In this document: positions 46,553-58,581 of the stretch, in pieces
Position numbering within the stretch: position 1 is the stretch's first letter
Layout: every line of letters begins with the position of its first letter
Source of the DNA: Clavelina lepadiformis
Taxonomy: Eukaryota > Chordata > Ascidiacea > Aplousobranchia > Clavelinidae
Reading direction: 5' to 3'
Assembly: GCF_947623445.1 (NCBI RefSeq)
Contig: NC_135244.1
Span: forward strand, 21,142,860-21,206,859
DNA length: 64,000 nucleotides
Notes under the pieces: model-generated
Database searches by the model: none
What the model was told of the DNA's origin: nothing
What the model saw: only the letters and a program-made list of their open reading frames with translations
Program-made: the position numbers and the translations under genes

Positions 46553-47639
46553 TATAGCTTACTCAGTTTTAGTTTAGGTACATTTCAAAAATTTAGAAAG
46601 TTCAGTACAACATACTGACATAGCTGGCAGAATGGTCAGTAGAAATAACATAACCTGTAACTTTGTAATTTACTCCGTAAAAAGCTTTTAACAGAACTCG
46701 ACACAATTAACAAGTTAATATCTAGACCCTGAACGCGCAAGCTAATTAATTCTTCGCGTTGTCAATTTCAACCTATTTGCAGCTTGTCCAGTATTACTGG
46801 ATATGAGGCGTACTAGTTGCTTCACGATGTTTGAAAGTGGAGAGCAATAGAGCATTTATTTTTCCATGAACAGTAATCGACTTTATTTTAATACAAACTT
46901 AAGGCAAAACAGCAACAAAATAAACCACTACTACAGTACTTTTAAATAACCAGAGAAAGTATTCATCAAACATTTGTGTTGTTTTAAAATGTGTTTGATC
47001 CAAAAATCCTGCTTTTAACAATGTCAAAATAATGATGATTTACCTAAAAAAATTGCTTACAACTACGGGAAACTCCCTAATTCGACACATGCTTTACAAA
47101 AAGACTAGTCTGGGGAAAACTTGTCACAAAGAAATAAAGGTATAAGCGACACGAATACGAAGCGCAGCCGTTAGAAAACGTTCGGCAGGAAATTGTTTGC
47201 AGGTAGTTTAGAGAAGCGATTGGTTGTGACATTTGACAGGAAGTTTATATCTTGCGAGAAAATACAAACACATGGTTACTGAAGTCATATAATTTTATTC
47301 AATATTTTGTTTCACTGTTGATTTGCAATTCTTCATACCTCTATTCGTCATAGCTGTATTGCATATCTCGAATTTGGAAACTGTCCATCAAAACCACTGA
47401 ACAGAAGCAAGCGCCTTTCATAAATTTTTCAAGCGCAGTACAATGATAGTGCCACTATGTTGGCAACAAAAACTGCATTATTATAAACCTGTTTCGCTAG
47501 TCTGCCAACTGCAGTTTGATCTAGAAGGATTATATTGGAGTATCAGTGTGTCACTAATAGCCAACAGATAATCCATTAAAAGTATTTTTTATGTTTGATA
47601 TGTTTCAGTGATTGTAAAAGAGATTAGTTTACTGTGCAA
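46553..47639. promoter_or_regulatory. Divergent upstream region of CDC16 and LAP3 copy A
   Basis: 1.1 kb between two genes transcribed away from each other. Both promoters must lie here or in leader-spliced outrons. An acceptor-like TTTCAG is present near 47606, about 35 bases before the LAP3 ATG. No TATA box is convincing. Confidence 0.4.
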
Positions 47640-50600
47640 ATGGCATTGAACTTCGGACGCACTGCGTTTAAAACGCTCAGGTTTTCCAGAAAAGGCAAGA
47701 AAGTAAGATGATTTGATTATGTTGAAATGATATGGTACTATAATTACACAGTATTCCCTTTAAAGGGTTTTGTGCATAACTTTGACCTGTAATGTCTGCC
47801 TAAAAGAAATTTTGGTTTGTATCTATAATCTGATTATTTTATTTCCGTTATAGATATATCCATTTAAAAGTTATTCCTCAAGCACAGCAAAGGTAAAAAA
47901 CTCTTTAATCTGTTACATGCCAAAATAGGTGCTGTAATGTAGGATAATCTTTATTCTCAGAATGAGCAAAGTCTTTGCACTTCTTAAACCCGGCGATGAT
48001 TCCTCATCGCTTGAGCCCTAGTTACTGAGCTACCATTTGCGCAAGTTCTGATTGTCAAACATGTTTTATCTTGGTTTTTTGTATAGTATTGCCTGACTTT
48101 AGGATTGTCCCCCAGGTTCTCCTGAACAGGGGCAAGTGTTGTTTATGCCTTGCTCGAGGGCATTATGACAGTCAGTATGGCACCACTGGGTATCGAACAC
48201 GCTGTTGCGAGGCCAGCACTCAAACCACTCGGCTACCCAGCTGACATAGCTCTTGCTTCTTGTAAACAGATGTAAACTTTTTAACATTTACACCACTTGC
48301 GCACCTGCAAAATGTTTTTGGCCCAACCACAGTTTTCCTGTGGTTGTGTAAAAGTGTTTATTATGCTCATTGAACATCTTACAGTTGGCAAACTGTTTCA
48401 AACATATACGGCTTTCTATGTTAAAGATCTCAATTTAAGCTAATGGCACTTTATTTGTGTATTTATCAACATGTTTTTGTTTTAGAAAGCTTTGGTTGTT
48501 GGTCTTTATGTTGCTGATAAAACTGATGGAGATTTGGATCCAAAAGCCGTAACCAATGAAGGAACTGCTGGCTTCAAGTTGTATGATGAGAAATGGAACG
48601 GAAAGCTTTCAGAATTAATGAAGCAAATCCCCCCTTTGAAGACAGGACAAGCAAAAACCTTTCTTGCGTTTCCTGCAGAATTTTCAAGTGTTACTGTGGT
48701 TGGTCTTGGGTCAGCAAATTCTACAAATCCTAACCCATTGGAATGTTTCGATGAAGAAAAAGAAAAGGCAAGAATTGCTTTTTCAGGTATAGCTTTGTGA
48801 TGTAATATATATGTCACTATGATCATGCTTTCTACCCATTTTTTCTGTCACAAACTTTTCATTCAGGACAAATTTAAATGTTTTCCATGTTGCAGCTGGA
48901 ATAAAAAACTTGAAAGATTCCGGATGTGATGAAGTTGAGGTTGATGTTTCTTGTGAAGCTCACGCTGCAGCAGAAGGTTCGTTTCTCGCATCGTGGTCGT
49001 ACAAGGATTCAGACAAGAAGAAATTCCCGTCATTGATCAAGTCGACTGATGTTGGCGGTAAGTGTAAAGTTTTCATATCTGGCATGTTTTTACACGAATT
49101 AGACATTACTTGTAGTTGTCCAATTTAAACTGACATTCGAGCATTTCTAACGTATCATCTGTTACCGAAGCTTATTCAATTGTTGGTTGGATTAATTTCA
49201 GGTGATCAAGTCGCCAAAGATGAATGGGTAAAAGGAAAAATTTATGCAGAATGCCAGAACTGGGCAAGGTATCTGATGGACAGTCCAGCAAACTTAATGA
49301 CTCCCAGAATTTTTGCTGAAAATGTCTCCGAGACGATTTTGAATTCCAGTGAGTAATTTGAATATGGAATACCCTGTTTAAAAGACAGTTGTTTTGTACT
49401 TTCCAGTAAATTCCAATATTTCTGTATCATTTTCAGCATTTAAAGTAAAACTTAAAACTAAAAGTTTATGAAGTTAAAAATTATACTTAGGTACATGTTT
49501 TAAAAACTATGTCTTCAATTCTGCAGCTACTAATTCATTAGAGCAGGCGTCACCAAACTTTTTTCACATAGGGCCATATAATTATCAAAACTGATGATCA
49601 CGGGCCAAATTCCCACCAAATTCTCGCAGGCCAAATTCCCAGGTTACAATACTATAAGCTCATTTTTGATTCAGTGAGGCGGGCCATACAAATTAATCTT
49701 GCGGGACGTAGTTTGGTGACCCCTGCACTAAAATATAAGTTATTTCAAATTTTTCAGTAACTCCTCAATCTATTGTACATTAATTTTATGTTAACAATTA
49801 TTAAATCTTTGAGATAAAATTACATTTATTACATTGAAATTACATATTTTAAAAGTGTAATTTAAGTGCTGCAAGAAATGCAAACACGCTTGGTGCTGTG
49901 GAAATGAAGTTTGATTTTATGTTTGTCAATTCAGACACAATGGGTTCTGTATCTGTAAAAGTCCAAGACAAGGATTGGATTGAGAAACAAAAGATGGGCG
50001 CGTTCCTGAGCGTCGCCAAAGGTTCCGATGAACCTCCAAAATTTGTGGAAATTCACTATTGCAGGTGATATTTGGTTGTATAACTTATTTTATAAATTAA
50101 ATGCAATGCTAAGACAGCAGCAAATGACCAGATTGTGCAAACTTCAGGTTGTTTTGTCAAGAAAAAGGTTTTAATTGAATGTAACTCATTTAACCTTAAA
50201 CTGCTTATTTAATGCTTTTTGTAATGGAAGGGTTTTACATGGTTCTTGTATAAAAGTTGTATAAAACATACGAGGTATAGAAATTTTCGCTTATTGGTCA
50301 CAGCCAGCAGAACAATGAAGAAGATCGCCCTCTAGTGTTAGTTGGGAAAGGCGTGACCTTTGACAGCGGTGGCATCAGCATAAAGCCTTCTCAAGGCATG
50401 GAAGAAATGAGAGCAGATATGGGTGGTGCCGCTACGATGGCATCGGCATTGCTTGGCGCGGCTCGTCTCAACTTGCCTGGGAGAGTCGTTGGTTGGTTCA
50501 AGATTTTTCATTTACAGATATGATAAGCATCTCTACATATGCGGGCTCCCAGTGAATTGCCCGTTTGTGAATTTAAATCCATATTCAACTGGATAAAATT

Positions 50601-51912
50601 TCAGTTGGACATGGAATAATAATCAACCTTATAAAAATATAACATGTAGGCTAACTAACTCATTTAAATAAACTTAAAGGTGTTGTGGCTTTCAGTGCAA
50701 CATACCGTGTTCACCATGTGTGGTGTGTGTAATGTACAATGTAATAATTTTACTTTGATACATTGCATGAATTTTCTTTTAAATTTAAGCTCTTATTCCA
50801 TTGTGTGAGAATATGCCGAGTGGAAAAGCAACTAACCCTGGTGATGTTGTCACAGCAAGGAATGGAACCACCATTCAGGTAAGCAGGGAATTCCATTTGT
50901 GTGGACAGAACTTTAATGACATAAGCAAACACAGCATGACTATAGCAATCTTATTTTTTCAGGTGGATAACACAGACGCAGAGGGTAGACTCCTGCTTGC
51001 CGATGCTTTGTCTTATGCTCAGGATCAGTACAAACCATTGGCGATATTGAATACTGCGACTTTAACTGGTATGGTTTTGGAATTGCCCATGCAGACCTGG
51101 TGGTCACTTTAAATATTATTTTGATTTTAGGAGCAATAGCGGTTGCCTTGGGGCCAGCAGCCACTGGGGTGTTTGCAAACAATGATTCTATATGGGACCA
51201 GCTACATCAGGTGAAAATGTAAACTGTAATAATTACCAATAAACATGTTATTGTATGGATATGGTATGACAATCTTTAGCCACTGGGTATCGCAGACCGG
51301 CTGCATTATAGCAAGACCAAGGCTATAAATACTCTGCTATCGAGCCGAAATCACGAGTCGTAGTCAGCCTATAGCGCTCCAATGATAGCTACAATTATGA
51401 TTGGTACCACATACGACCAGTTACATATAAAGGTTACTTCCCGAACGTACGACTTTTATCTACCTTTGAGGTTGAGTTGATCACGTTTGTTTAGTTGTAA
51501 CTGGGCTGCTGCAGGCGAGGAACGTCTTCGCTGCACGCATTCACCCAAGCGTGACGATTTTATATGAAATTGATTCGTTGTGTGTTTATGATATTTCTAT
51601 GTTTAGGCGAGCGTGTGTACCGGTGACAGGGTTTGGAGAATGCCACTGTTCGACTTGTATATGAACCAGATCAAACCCACCCACCTGGCTGATATCAATA
51701 ATGTTGGAAAGGGAGGTCGTTACGGTGGGGCCTGCACAGCAGCGGCGTTCTTGAGACATTTCGTCAAAAAAGACACACCATGGGCTCATCTGGATATCGC
51801 CAGTGTCATGTCCAGTAACGGAACCGATGTGTCATACCTGAGCGCGGGAATGTCCGGTAGACCAACTAGAACTTTGATCGAATTTATTAGGAATTTCAAA
51901 GGAAGCTTTTAG
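47640..51912 (+). CDS. LAP3: Leucyl aminopeptidase LAP3, tandem copy A
   Basis: M17 dinuclear-metal aminopeptidase that trims N-terminal residues from peptides. Eleven exons with exact phases: 47640-47702, 47854-47892, 48486-48786, 48896-49057, 49202-49348, 49935-50064, 50304-50491, 50790-50878, 50963-51068, 51131-51210, 51607-51912, giving 536 residues (human 519). The first 34 residues are rich in Arg/Lys/Ser with no acid, a likely mitochondrial presequence. Catalytic core intact: [14 protein letters not shown] (metal ligands K296 and D301, catalytic K308), RADMGG (D319) and NTDAEGR (D378, E380; R382 binds the bicarbonate). C-terminal [23 protein letters not shown] and [10 protein letters not shown] match the family. 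A SINE lies in intron 2, a MITE in intron 5 and a tRNA-like insert in intron 10. Confidence 0.96.
47963..48243 (-). mobile_element. tRNA-derived SINE, copy 2 (full length), in LAP3-A intron 2
   Basis: On the minus strand it begins GCTGGGTAGCCGAGTGG (A box) and has GTGTTCGATACCC (good B box), followed by the same body and tail as the copy at 20367-20653, including TGTTTGACAATCAGAACTTG, an ATCATCG hairpin and TGCAAAGACTTT. Copy B of LAP3 lacks it. Confidence 0.8.
49544..49735. mobile_element. Short hAT-like MITE in LAP3-A intron 5
   Basis: Ends CAGGCGTCACCAAACT and, reversed, CAGGGGTCACCAAACT are inverted repeats. Interior contains several GGGCCA blocks, typical of hAT-derived elements. Flanking octamers CATTAGAG and CACTAAAA match only in part, so the insertion is old or its borders are off by a base or two. 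Confidence 0.6.
51275..51355 (-). mobile_element. tRNA-like SINE head in LAP3-A intron 10
   Basis: On the minus strand GGCTCGATAGCAGAGT followed by GGTCTGCGATACCC has the spacing of A and B boxes. Intron 10 is 396 bp in copy A and only 71 bp in copy B, so an insertion of about 320 bp is likely; only its tRNA-like head is recognisable. Confidence 0.4.
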
Positions 51913-53252
51913 TGTGTGGATATCATATTTTTGTTGTTTTACCTTGGATCTCATCTTTTCGAAATTTGCCGACGTTTATGTAGTTGAAGGAAGTAAATTT
52001 TTATATCACTGATGTGATTTGTCGAATGTACCGCTTCACGTTTAATTAAAATCACCGTAGGTTTGTTGTGTTTTTGCACTGCCTTGACAAAACGTTGGTA
52101 TTTTATTTCATTTATTTTGCCACAAATCCTAGGACAGATATTCAAACATCACATAGAGTATAATGTTATGGCTTTTTAGTCTGTTTATTCAAATGCCATT
52201 CATTATGACACAATGCTAACTGTTTGAATATAAATTATACGTTCCAGGCAAAACGCCTTAATTGTTTAGTCATGGCCGGCAAAAAAATGCAAAGCAACTT
52301 ACCACGAACGATTTTGACAAGATTGAATAGCCTGTCACTCTATTACTGTATCCATGAGGTAATAATAATAACACAATTGACATGACACGGTATATATTAC
52401 AATCTTTACCAACGGAACGAGAAAAATCTTCAGGCTAAATTTGGCTAAGTTCTCCCCGGTTGAGAACCACTGGTATAAGGTTTAAAGACTTAATCAAATA
52501 TTACAGGCCTACTATATCCTTTGTTTATGTATTGTTTATTTTTTGCAATTAACTGCTCTGAGCAAGAAGCATAGTGTTACCTCGTTGAACAATGGTCAAA
52601 CAACCAGAAGTAAGCTCACAGACAATGAACGAACGGGAAGTTTAGTTCAAACGATAAAAAATGGATTTATGTTATTACAAATATAAAAAAATAGGTAATG
52701 ATAAGGCTATTTTGCCCATTTCTTTGCGCAACACGCAATTTCTGCATACAGACGTCGCCGTATGTGAAGCTCGAAATCACCCGGAAGTACCTTTCCCATG
52801 CTATGACGTGCAACTTATCGACAACATTATACTTAACGCTAGCTCCCAAATGCAGCAATGCAGCGCGTAACGTGCAGAAAAAGCTAGAGAAAGAGAAGGG
52901 ATAAAGCGGTCCTAATATCCAAAGCGTAATCACGAATAACGATAAACGAAGAGTTTTCTATGGAAAAAATCGGGAGTGGTGTAAAATTGTCATGAAAGTC
53001 CCAGGTTAAATTATCCGAATAAGATTTTACTGATTTGAGACGTTTTCATGACACCTAGCATTAAGCATAGGCCAGTCCTTCTTTATATACGTCTATTTAG
53101 CTTAAGCTAAAAGTATTTTTACCGGGGTGGCAATGCATCAACGACAGTTTGCTGATATAATCTGTAAAAATTATAGCTTTTTACCTTTTCGTTTTTGGCA
53201 TTTGCCGTAAAAGAGCATTTAGTATACTGTGCTGCAGTACTGTGCAAATAAA
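51913..53252. other. Intergenic region between LAP3 copies
   Basis: Holds the 3' UTR of copy A and the upstream region of copy B. Near 52457-52473 the phrase CCCCGGTTGAGAACCACTGG resembles one end of a hAT-type element, but no partner end was found. Frames at 52661-52933 on both strands show no known motif. Confidence 0.45.
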
Positions 53253-56200
53253 ATGGCGCTGTACTTTGGACACACTGCTTTCAAAACACTCAGAGTTTTC
53301 GGAAAACACGGAAAAGTAAGTTATGTTATGTAGAAACAATATGGCGAAAGAGCAATAAATAAAAGAAGTATTCTATTCAATAAGGGTTTAATATTGCTTT
53401 TATGTGTAGTTTTGAGTGAAAAACAATTTTTTTTTTGCGTTTATGACCTTTTTTTCTGTTACAGATATATCCTATTCGAAGTTATTCATCAAGCACAACA
53501 AAGGTAAAAAACTTTTAAATCTGCCACCCGTCATGTTTTAGTAGATGGACAAATCTGGCTTTCGCCGATAAATTAACAGCAAAAAATGTAAGTTTTTAAT
53601 CGCTTTTCGTGGAGACAAAATTTTCAATGGACGAATCTAATATTTTTTACTTAATGTAGCCTAAGGCTTTCACAACACACGGAATAATATTTCTTTTCGT
53701 CGTCTAATTATCTTTTTTAAACAATCAATCTACTCAGACTTGCATAAAATGCTGCTAAACACTTCAATTGCTACAGGAAGCGTTGAAATACAAAAGAAAA
53801 AAAATTGCGCTGCGACGTCATTAAGGGTGATAGTTACAGCACAAAGAAGTTAGTTACAAACACATGCTGCCGATTTGTGACGTTTCTAACCAGATGTTTT
53901 ACACTCGATCAAAGAAACGTCGCATCACCACTGCGTGCGTAGCCTACTAACTACTAAAATGGTTAAGTTATGCGCAAGTTTGTCTAGATATTAAAATCGT
54001 AATTATAGTCAAAGATAACTTGTCTATGAAATTGAACAGTTTTTGCGTGACACCGCATGTTCCGAATACTATGTTCTGAGAGCCCTATGCTGCAGACTGA
54101 ATAAAATTTGTAACTCGGTCATTACGCGTTTTACAGTTCGTGGAAACTGTTTTGTTGCTTAAGGTTTGCAGACAATTTTGCAACCCTGCAATATTAAAGG
54201 TAGACGAGACTGGATTGCCAGATTTGTTGACCTATTACAACATGGCGGACAGCAATGTTAAAAGAAATATTGATCCGATATGAACAAGACGTTTTTAAAC
54301 ATAATTTTCATATTGCTTATAACATAATTCGATTCCCATGCGAAAATTTATGTTTGTTCCTTTCTTTTAGGTGAGATGTTCTCATTAAGTTATTTAAGTT
54401 CATGTTGCTGCCACTTTATTTGTGCTTAAAATGGTGCTTTTGGTTTTTTAAAATCATTGATATGTCTTAGAAAGCTTTGGTTGTTGGTCTTTATGTTACT
54501 GATAAAACTGATGGAGATTCGGATCCAAATGCCGTAACCAATGAAGGAACTGCTGGCTTCAAATTGTATGATGAGAAATGGAATGGAAAGCTTTCAGAAT
54601 TAATGAAGCAAATCCCCCCTTTGAAGACAGGACAAGCAAAAACCTTTCTTGGGTTTCCTGCAGAATTTTCAAGTGTTACTGTGGTTGGTCTTGGGTCAGA
54701 AAATCCTACAAATCCTAACCCACTGGAATGTTTCGATGAAGAAAAAGAAAAGGCAAGAATTGCTTTTTCAGGTATTGCTTTGTGATGTAATATATATGTC
54801 ACTATAATCATGCTTTCTACCCATTTTTTCTGTCACAAACTTTTCAGTCAGGACTAATCTAAAACTTTTCCTTGTTGCAGCTGGAATAAAAAACTTGAAA
54901 GATTTCGGATGTGATGAAGTTGAGGTTGATGTTTCTTGTGAAGCTCACGCTGCAGCAGAAGGTTCGTTTCTCTCATCGTGGGCGTACAAGGATTCAGACA
55001 AGAAGAAATTTCCGTCATTGATCAAACCAACTGATGTTGGCAGTAAGTGCCAAGTTTTTACTCAAATTCTTCAACATTTCTCTGTGGTCAGCCAATTCAT
55101 TTGCCATCTTTGATCTTTTCCTTCTAACTTGCACCCCTCTGATAAGGGTTAAATAAATTTGTACTTGTTCAAATTGACACCCTTGTGTTAGACTGGCATT
55201 CAAGCATTTGTTAGATATGATCCATCACCACAGCTTATTCAATTGTTAGTTTGATTATTTTCAGGTGATCAAGCTGCCAAAGATGAATGGGCACAAGGAA
55301 AAATTAATGCAGAATGCCAGAACTGGGCAAGGTATCTGATGGACAGTCCAGCAAACTTAATGACTCCCAGAATTTTTGCTGAAAATGTCTCCGAGACGAT
55401 TTTAAATTCCAGTGAGTGGTCTATTACTTTTAACTTGTATACAGTTGTTTAGTATTTTCATTCGTGTAGAACAGTGGTTCCCAAACGTTTTCAGCTTGTG
55501 GCACACTAGAAAACGCTCGCGGCACACTTACAAGAGAAGAAATGTTGCTTTAAAAAATTACCCTACTCTATCGACAATGCCATAATTGGTTTCATCGTCA
55601 CATGTGCTTATTTCTCAGCTATTGAAGCAGCTAGAAACCTTTTAAGTCGCATATGCTTGTCTGCATGCCTTATTTTAAATATTTATACAGTTCTTTTCCA
55701 AAATTCCAAAAAGATTCGCGGCACACCTGAGAATCTGTGGCGGCACACAGTTTGGGAATCACTGGTGTAGAACTTAAATTATGTTTAATATTGAAGTAAT
55801 TTTGTGGAAGTTGGAATTACAAAAACTTGTAATATTACACATATCTTAATACAGGTATTACACTAATTATATTATTACACAAGTTATTACATTATTGCTG
55901 GCATGAGTACAGATAGAAAACATATCTTTAAACTTTCTTGGCACTGTAGTAAAGTTTGTTTTAGTGCCACAAAGAATACAAATACGACTTGGGCTCCAGA
56001 ATATGTCTTTAAACTCATAAAGGTTTCAATTTCAGACACTGCAGGATCTGTATCCGTAAAAGTCCATGACAAGGATTGGATTGAAAAACAGAAGATGGGC
56101 GCGTTCCTGAGCGTCGCCAAAGGCTCCGATGAACCTCCAAAATTTGTGGAAATTCACTATAGCAGGTGATATTTGGTTGTATAACTTATTTTACAAATTA

Positions 56201-57800
56201 AATGCAATGCTAAGAAACATGTTAGTTATTTGAAATGTGAAAAATCGTAATACTTAAATAACACCTTTTGAAATAATTGAGTTTTATTTGATGGTACGAC
56301 TAATCCAAGCTTCCTCTTGCTTTGTCAAGAAAGTTCATGTTTAAGTGGACTTAAACCGATTTAACCCTTAAAAGTGCTGCTAACCCAGATCTGCCACCTT
56401 CCATGTATTTATAGCGGTAATATATTGTCAGCCATAAGTTTTTTTACTGCAGCGAACAAAGCAGTGAAGAAGATCGCCCTCTAGTGCTAGTTGGGAAAGG
56501 CGTGACCTTTGACAGCGGTGGCATCAGCATAAAAGCTCATCAAGGCATGGACCTTATGAGAGCAGATATGGGTGGTGCCGCTACGATGGCATCGGCATTG
56601 CTTGGCGCGGCTCGTCTCAACTTGCCTGGGAGAGTCACCGGTTGGTTCAAGATATTACTTTTATAGCTTTAATCTTTTAAAGCACTTTACTTTGATGAAA
56701 AAGAAAGTCAATTCTATAAAATTACAGTAACTGCAACTAAACCAATGCAGCTGGAGGGTGCAACACTGTGGTCACCATCAAGAGTAGACACATGTGTCAT
56801 GTGATAGAAACACTCAGGTCAACTGCATAAACTCTGTTTTATGTTTAAGCTCTTATTCCATTGTGTGAGAATATGCCGAGTGGAAAAGCAAACAAACCTG
56901 GTGATGTTGTCACAGCAAGGAATGGAACCACCATTCAGGTAAGCAAGGAATTCCATTTGTGTGGACAGAACTTTAATGACATAAGCAAACACTTCATCTC
57001 ATCCATGTAGGTGGATAATACAGATTTTGAAGGAAGACTCCTGCTTGCCGATGCTTTGTCATATGCTCAGGATCAGTACAAACCATCGGCGATATTGAAT
57101 ACTGCGACTTTAACTGGTATGGGAAAACATTTTGTCATCTTGATAATCTCAATAATTATAAAATTTATTGTTGATTAGTTTTTTTGCGACAGCACCGCAA
57201 AAAATGTTTGCAAGTAATGCCGCAACACATGTCATGAGACCAAGTTCACAATATTGTGTATGTGTTGAATTCTGAACAAACCAAGTTCGCTACTTAGTAT
57301 AGAATGCAATTTTTCTTTTTTACAGGTGAAATGATGGTTGCCTTGGGGGCAGCTGCCACTGGAGTTTTTGCCAACAGTAACTCTATATGGGACCAGTTAC
57401 ATGAGGTAAAGATCTTACATATGCGTAAGTGTATTTGATTCATTGTGTGTTTACTTTTATGATTTTCTACGTTTAGGCGAGCGTGTATACCGGTGACAGG
57501 GTTTGGAGAATGCCATTGTTCGACTTGTACACGAACCAAATGAAACCAGGCCTTCTTGCTGATATCAACAACGTTGCAACAAGAGCGGGCCAGTACGGCG
57601 GCGCTTGTAACGGTGGGGCCTGCACAGCTGCGGCGTTCTTGAGACATTTCGTGGAGAAAGACACACCATGGGCTCATCTGGATATCGCCAGCGTTATGTT
57701 AACAAACGAGGCTGATCTGCCATATCTCGGCACTGGTGTGTCCGGTAGACCAACTAGGACTTTGATCGAATTTATCAGGAATTTCAAGGGTAGCGTGTAA
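53253..57800 (+). CDS. LAP3: Leucyl aminopeptidase LAP3, tandem copy B, with altered active-site motif
   Basis: Second M17 aminopeptidase gene with the same eleven-exon plan: 53253-53315, 53465-53503, 54471-54771, 54881-55042, 55265-55411, 56036-56165, 56453-56640, 56850-56938, 57011-57116, 57326-57405, 57477-57800, coding 542 residues. Ten exons have lengths identical to copy A, and long stretches of exons and even introns 3 and 8 are almost identical, so the duplication is fairly recent or kept alike by gene conversion. Metal ligands and catalytic residues are all present, but the motif NTDAEGR reads NTDFEGR: Phe replaces Ala379 between ligands D378 and E380. The last exon has 18 extra bases, giving a repeated GGAC ([15 protein letters not shown]) beside a loop near the active site. 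The reading frame is intact, so it is not a pseudogene by sequence. Confidence 0.95.
55472..55764. mobile_element. hAT MITE with perfect 8-bp target duplication in LAP3-B intron 5
   Basis: Ends CAGTGGTTCCCAAACGTTT and, reversed, CAGTGATTCCCAAACTG are inverted repeats. Identical octamers GTGTAGAA flank at 55464-55471 and 55765-55772. The 293-bp interior repeats GCGGCACAC. No coding capacity. Copy A has a different MITE in the same intron. Confidence 0.88.
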
Positions 57801-58581
57801 TGTGTGAATCTGCGCTCTCCTGTCAATTTCGTGAAATATCAAATGGAATGTGCAAAAAGCCAACAGCCAAGAACGTATATTCGTTTTACGAAGCTCAGTA
57901 GTACAACGTTCTCAGTTCGTATTAACAGACAGCTCAAAATAAAAACAACTTGCTGAGTGCAGCATACAGTAACTGAAGCAATATACAATGTCAACTGAGT
58001 GTAATTAAAACTAGTGGAAGTGGTGTAGAAAGAAACACAGTGAATTGCGGTAATTTAATTCCATGGCAGTAGATTGATCTGATGCATTAAAAGCAGCGTG
58101 AGGCGTAGTATGGACATTGTTTAGATTTTCATGATAGCAGCGGAAAATAAAATTTTTCAATCACCTCAGCCGCAACCATAATAAGTAGATTCATAAAACA
58201 TGCTCGTACTCCAGTATTACAAGAGGTTGTTGAAAAAACAAAACATCTAAAAAAGTTAAAACAGGTGAAACAAATCTTTGATAAATCACAAATACCTAAT
58301 TGTGACATCACAGCAGGAAAGGAAACACAATAACTCCTGTAGCAAGCCGAGAAATTTCATATCGACGACATAATTCAAGCCTGGAGATATAACTTCATTT
58401 CAGCAAGGGGTCAACTTGACCAAACAACCAGTCGGAGTTAAATGATTTTGGCCGATACAACACATCATAAAACTTAAATCCTTGTATAAGCCACAAAACA
58501 CCAAACCCGGGCTGGAGTTTTAACGCAGAAGACGATTTTCATTCGCTGTTAATTCACTTCAACTGATGATGAAAGTAACCG
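57801..58581. other. Convergent 3' region between LAP3-B and SLC20
   Basis: About 780 bp of 3' UTR sequence for both genes; an AATAAA for LAP3-B is at 57938. No other gene is seen. Confidence 0.5.
57938..57943 (+). terminator. Polyadenylation signal AATAAA for LAP3-B
   Basis: Plus-strand AATAAA 138 bases after the LAP3-B stop codon. Confidence 0.5.

Noticed and set aside
52441-52480. Possible full hAT element ending at 52473
   Set aside because: Only one end-like phrase (CAGTGGTTCTCAACC in reverse) is visible; no matching end or duplication was found nearby.
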